64,000 bases of DNA from Hyperoplus lanceolatus. Taxonomy: Eukaryota; Chordata; Actinopteri; Uranoscopiformes; Ammodytidae. The notes beneath the pieces were generated by a model. It searched no databases. It worked only from the letters and a program-made list of their open reading frames with translations, and had not been told where the DNA came from. The position numbers were made by a program, and so were the translations under genes. Positions 62,192 to 64,000 of the stretch are shown piece after piece (within the stretch, counting starts at the first letter, position 1; each line of letters starts with the position of its first letter). Location of the stretch: the NCBI GenBank assembly GCA_026929865.2, contig CM049410.1:22302501-22366500 (forward strand). The letters are read 5' to 3'.

Positions 62192-62199
62192 TATATTTG

Positions 62200-64000
62200 A
62201 ATATTTTTACGGCTATATTTTTCCATCATTGGATATTGAGAAAAATGTTACCTGAAAACATCCAGCCTCCTTTTAATGTTTTACGTTTTGGAAATTCTCC
62301 CTTACGTAGAGCCACAGACGTTCAAACAAAGTGAAATATGATTCACAATTCAGCAAGTTATTTACATTTTTAATCATTGAGCATTCTACAATATTGTATA
62401 AATGTGTGTATGAGATTGTCAGGTAGACAGAGCATCCGCTTTCCAAGGCCAGCATGTGCGTGTTCTAGCCCTTCAGAGCCCCTTGGTGTGAACTGGCTGC
62501 GTCCCGAAAGGACATAGTCTATTAAAATCCGTCCCTTATACAATGCAAGGGGCAGGTGATGTGAAATGTTTTTTTTTCCTCTTGTGCGCTCACTGCACAA
62601 AAATATTTATTAGGAAAACCAGAATAAATCTAAAGGAAGATTAATTCATAAATGTATGGCTTTGGTTGATGGTTTTATATCATTATTGGTATATATGTTT
62701 TCAATAAAAACGTTACAGTAACTGGGGTCAAGATATTCAAGACATCAATATTCAATACTTCACAAAATATTTAACAATGCCTGTAAAGTGAACATGTGCC
62801 TCAGTCAATACATCACAAGCTTTATTTACATACCAAAGTCCTGTTTGGAATGATTCATCTTTCAAAATATATTATATATAATATACTGTATATACATACA
62901 TATTCATATTATTATCATATATTATAATAAATAGTGTCTGGTATCTCACTGAGGCCGGCGACTGTAAGTTGCATCACAAGTTTGCACTAATTGTCATTTG
63001 ACTAGCAGCATAAGAGGACATTGAGACACACAGACACACAACCACGTTATTTTGCCTCATGTCAATTTCATACCAAGATGTTAGTAGCAGAAGAACATAA
63101 TAAGCACGACGAAACTTCAGACATAAGCAACACTAGCCAATCCATCTGGTCCTCAACCCTGACGGAAAGTGTTAGCCAGCCTAGCCAGGTCGGCTAACGT
63201 TAACGCTAAACACTATCACAACAATGGCAGGGTTCAAGTTAAGTTTTTTTTCTCACTTGGGTCTGAATTATACTTGCCTTAAATACATTTTTACCCCTCC
63301 GCTCTAGTGTTCCGTTAGCATCCCATTCCCTACTAGCAGTTGTAGTGGCAGCTTTCCCCTCCTCATTTTTAAGTGTATCAGTATTGCAACTCAAACTTCT
63401 ATGCAGTGCTTATTGAAACTTTGAGCATGTATGATTACTGCTAGACAAAACATTAACACGTTGCTTTTTTAAAGCGATTGTCATGTTCAAGGTTTCTGTA
63501 CAGAAACATTAGTTTAAAAAGGTTTGGGATACAGCCACTGTTGGCAGCGCATAACTAAGATCCACGGCCCCCAAACGGAGACACGAAGCGGACAGGAATA
63601 TGGACGAGAATGTTGTTTCAGCTGGTAACCTTGACCGTTGCTGGCAAGAAAGGAGAAGTTCTAAGGTTTGAAAAACTCTAGATGCAATGGAAAATAAATA
63701 TTCCTGCCTTTCACCCTTGAAATGCAGTAGAATACTGGGTGTAATGATGACATTATAGCTGTGTGTTTGTAGGTAGGCTGTGTGACACTACTTTGCGCCT
63801 GACTAAAGAAAACCGTCAAATTTTTTGCCGTATCGTTTATTTCGTTATGTGTCGCAAACCACAAGCCTACGGCAAATATTTTCCGTCAGTTGGACAATTT
63901 TTTGCGTTTTTTCTCTTGCATGCTCCAAATTGTGCGGCAAAACGGTCCTGTCAACAAATTCGTATACTACAAACCTCTTTTAAAACCTAGGCTACAGAAA
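62200..64000. other. Intergenic to window end, no gene identified
   Basis: Contains AT-rich stretches (about 62860-62935) and no recognisable exon. A gene continuing past the right edge cannot be excluded. Confidence 0.45.

Noticed and set aside
46200-64000. Search for snx11 or skap1, the expected neighbours beyond cbx1
   Set aside because: No exon with a PX, PH or SH3 signature could be recognised in the remaining sequence, so they are either outside the window or rearranged.

Overview
This 64-kb window looks like nuclear DNA of a bony fish, probably a spiny-rayed teleost. It has compact multi-exon vertebrate genes with GT-AG introns, abundant (AC)n, (AG)n and (AT)n microsatellites, and many short DNA-transposon insertions. 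The gene order copz2 - nfe2l1 - cbx1 matches human 17q21.32.

Four protein genes could be assembled exon by exon, each with phase-consistent junctions. copz2 (minus, 3001-13867, 9 coding exons, 178 aa) is a COPI coatomer zeta subunit and carries a mir-152 hairpin in its first coding intron. praf2 (plus, 14507-16562, 3 coding exons, 178 aa) is a four-helix PRA1-family membrane protein placed head-to-head with copz2, the starts 639 bp apart. nfe2l1 (plus, 23203-31683, 7 coding exons, 792 aa) is an ER-anchored CNC-bZIP transcription factor. cbx1 (minus, 40736-42648, 4 coding exons, 229 aa) is heterochromatin protein HP1-beta with an unusual Ala/Glu-rich N-terminus. Putative noncoding first exons were found for nfe2l1 (ending 21351) and cbx1 (46201 upward).

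Region by region: 1-3000 holds a CCAAT/TATA promoter-like cluster and microsatellites. 3-14 kb is copz2, with several transposons in its introns. 14-17 kb is praf2. 17-21 kb is a dense block of nested elements. 21-34 kb is nfe2l1, whose putative poly(A) site is abutted by a hAT-like insertion. 36-46.5 kb is cbx1. From 46.5 kb to the end I find no conserved host gene, apart from one possible first exon at 48820-48876. That part is a graveyard of transposons: hAT-, PIF/Harbinger- and MULE-like short elements, an L2-like LINE tail, a pogo/Tigger transposase pseudogene and two fragments of ZBED/GTF2IRD2-like hAT transposases.

I do not see a new enzymatic or defence system. The most informative structure is the transposon landscape. 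Several elements have intact target-site duplications (TSDs) readable in the sequence, including four insertions sharing TAG(C/T)CT-type termini, three of them with clean flanking 9-bp TSDs, and a hAT-like insertion whose pre-insertion site is preserved about 0.9 kb away. Gene-level points are the apparent loss of the Neh2L acidic motifs in nfe2l1, the expanded cbx1 N-terminus, a miR-152 with a substitution at position 10, and praf2 inserted into an otherwise conserved block.
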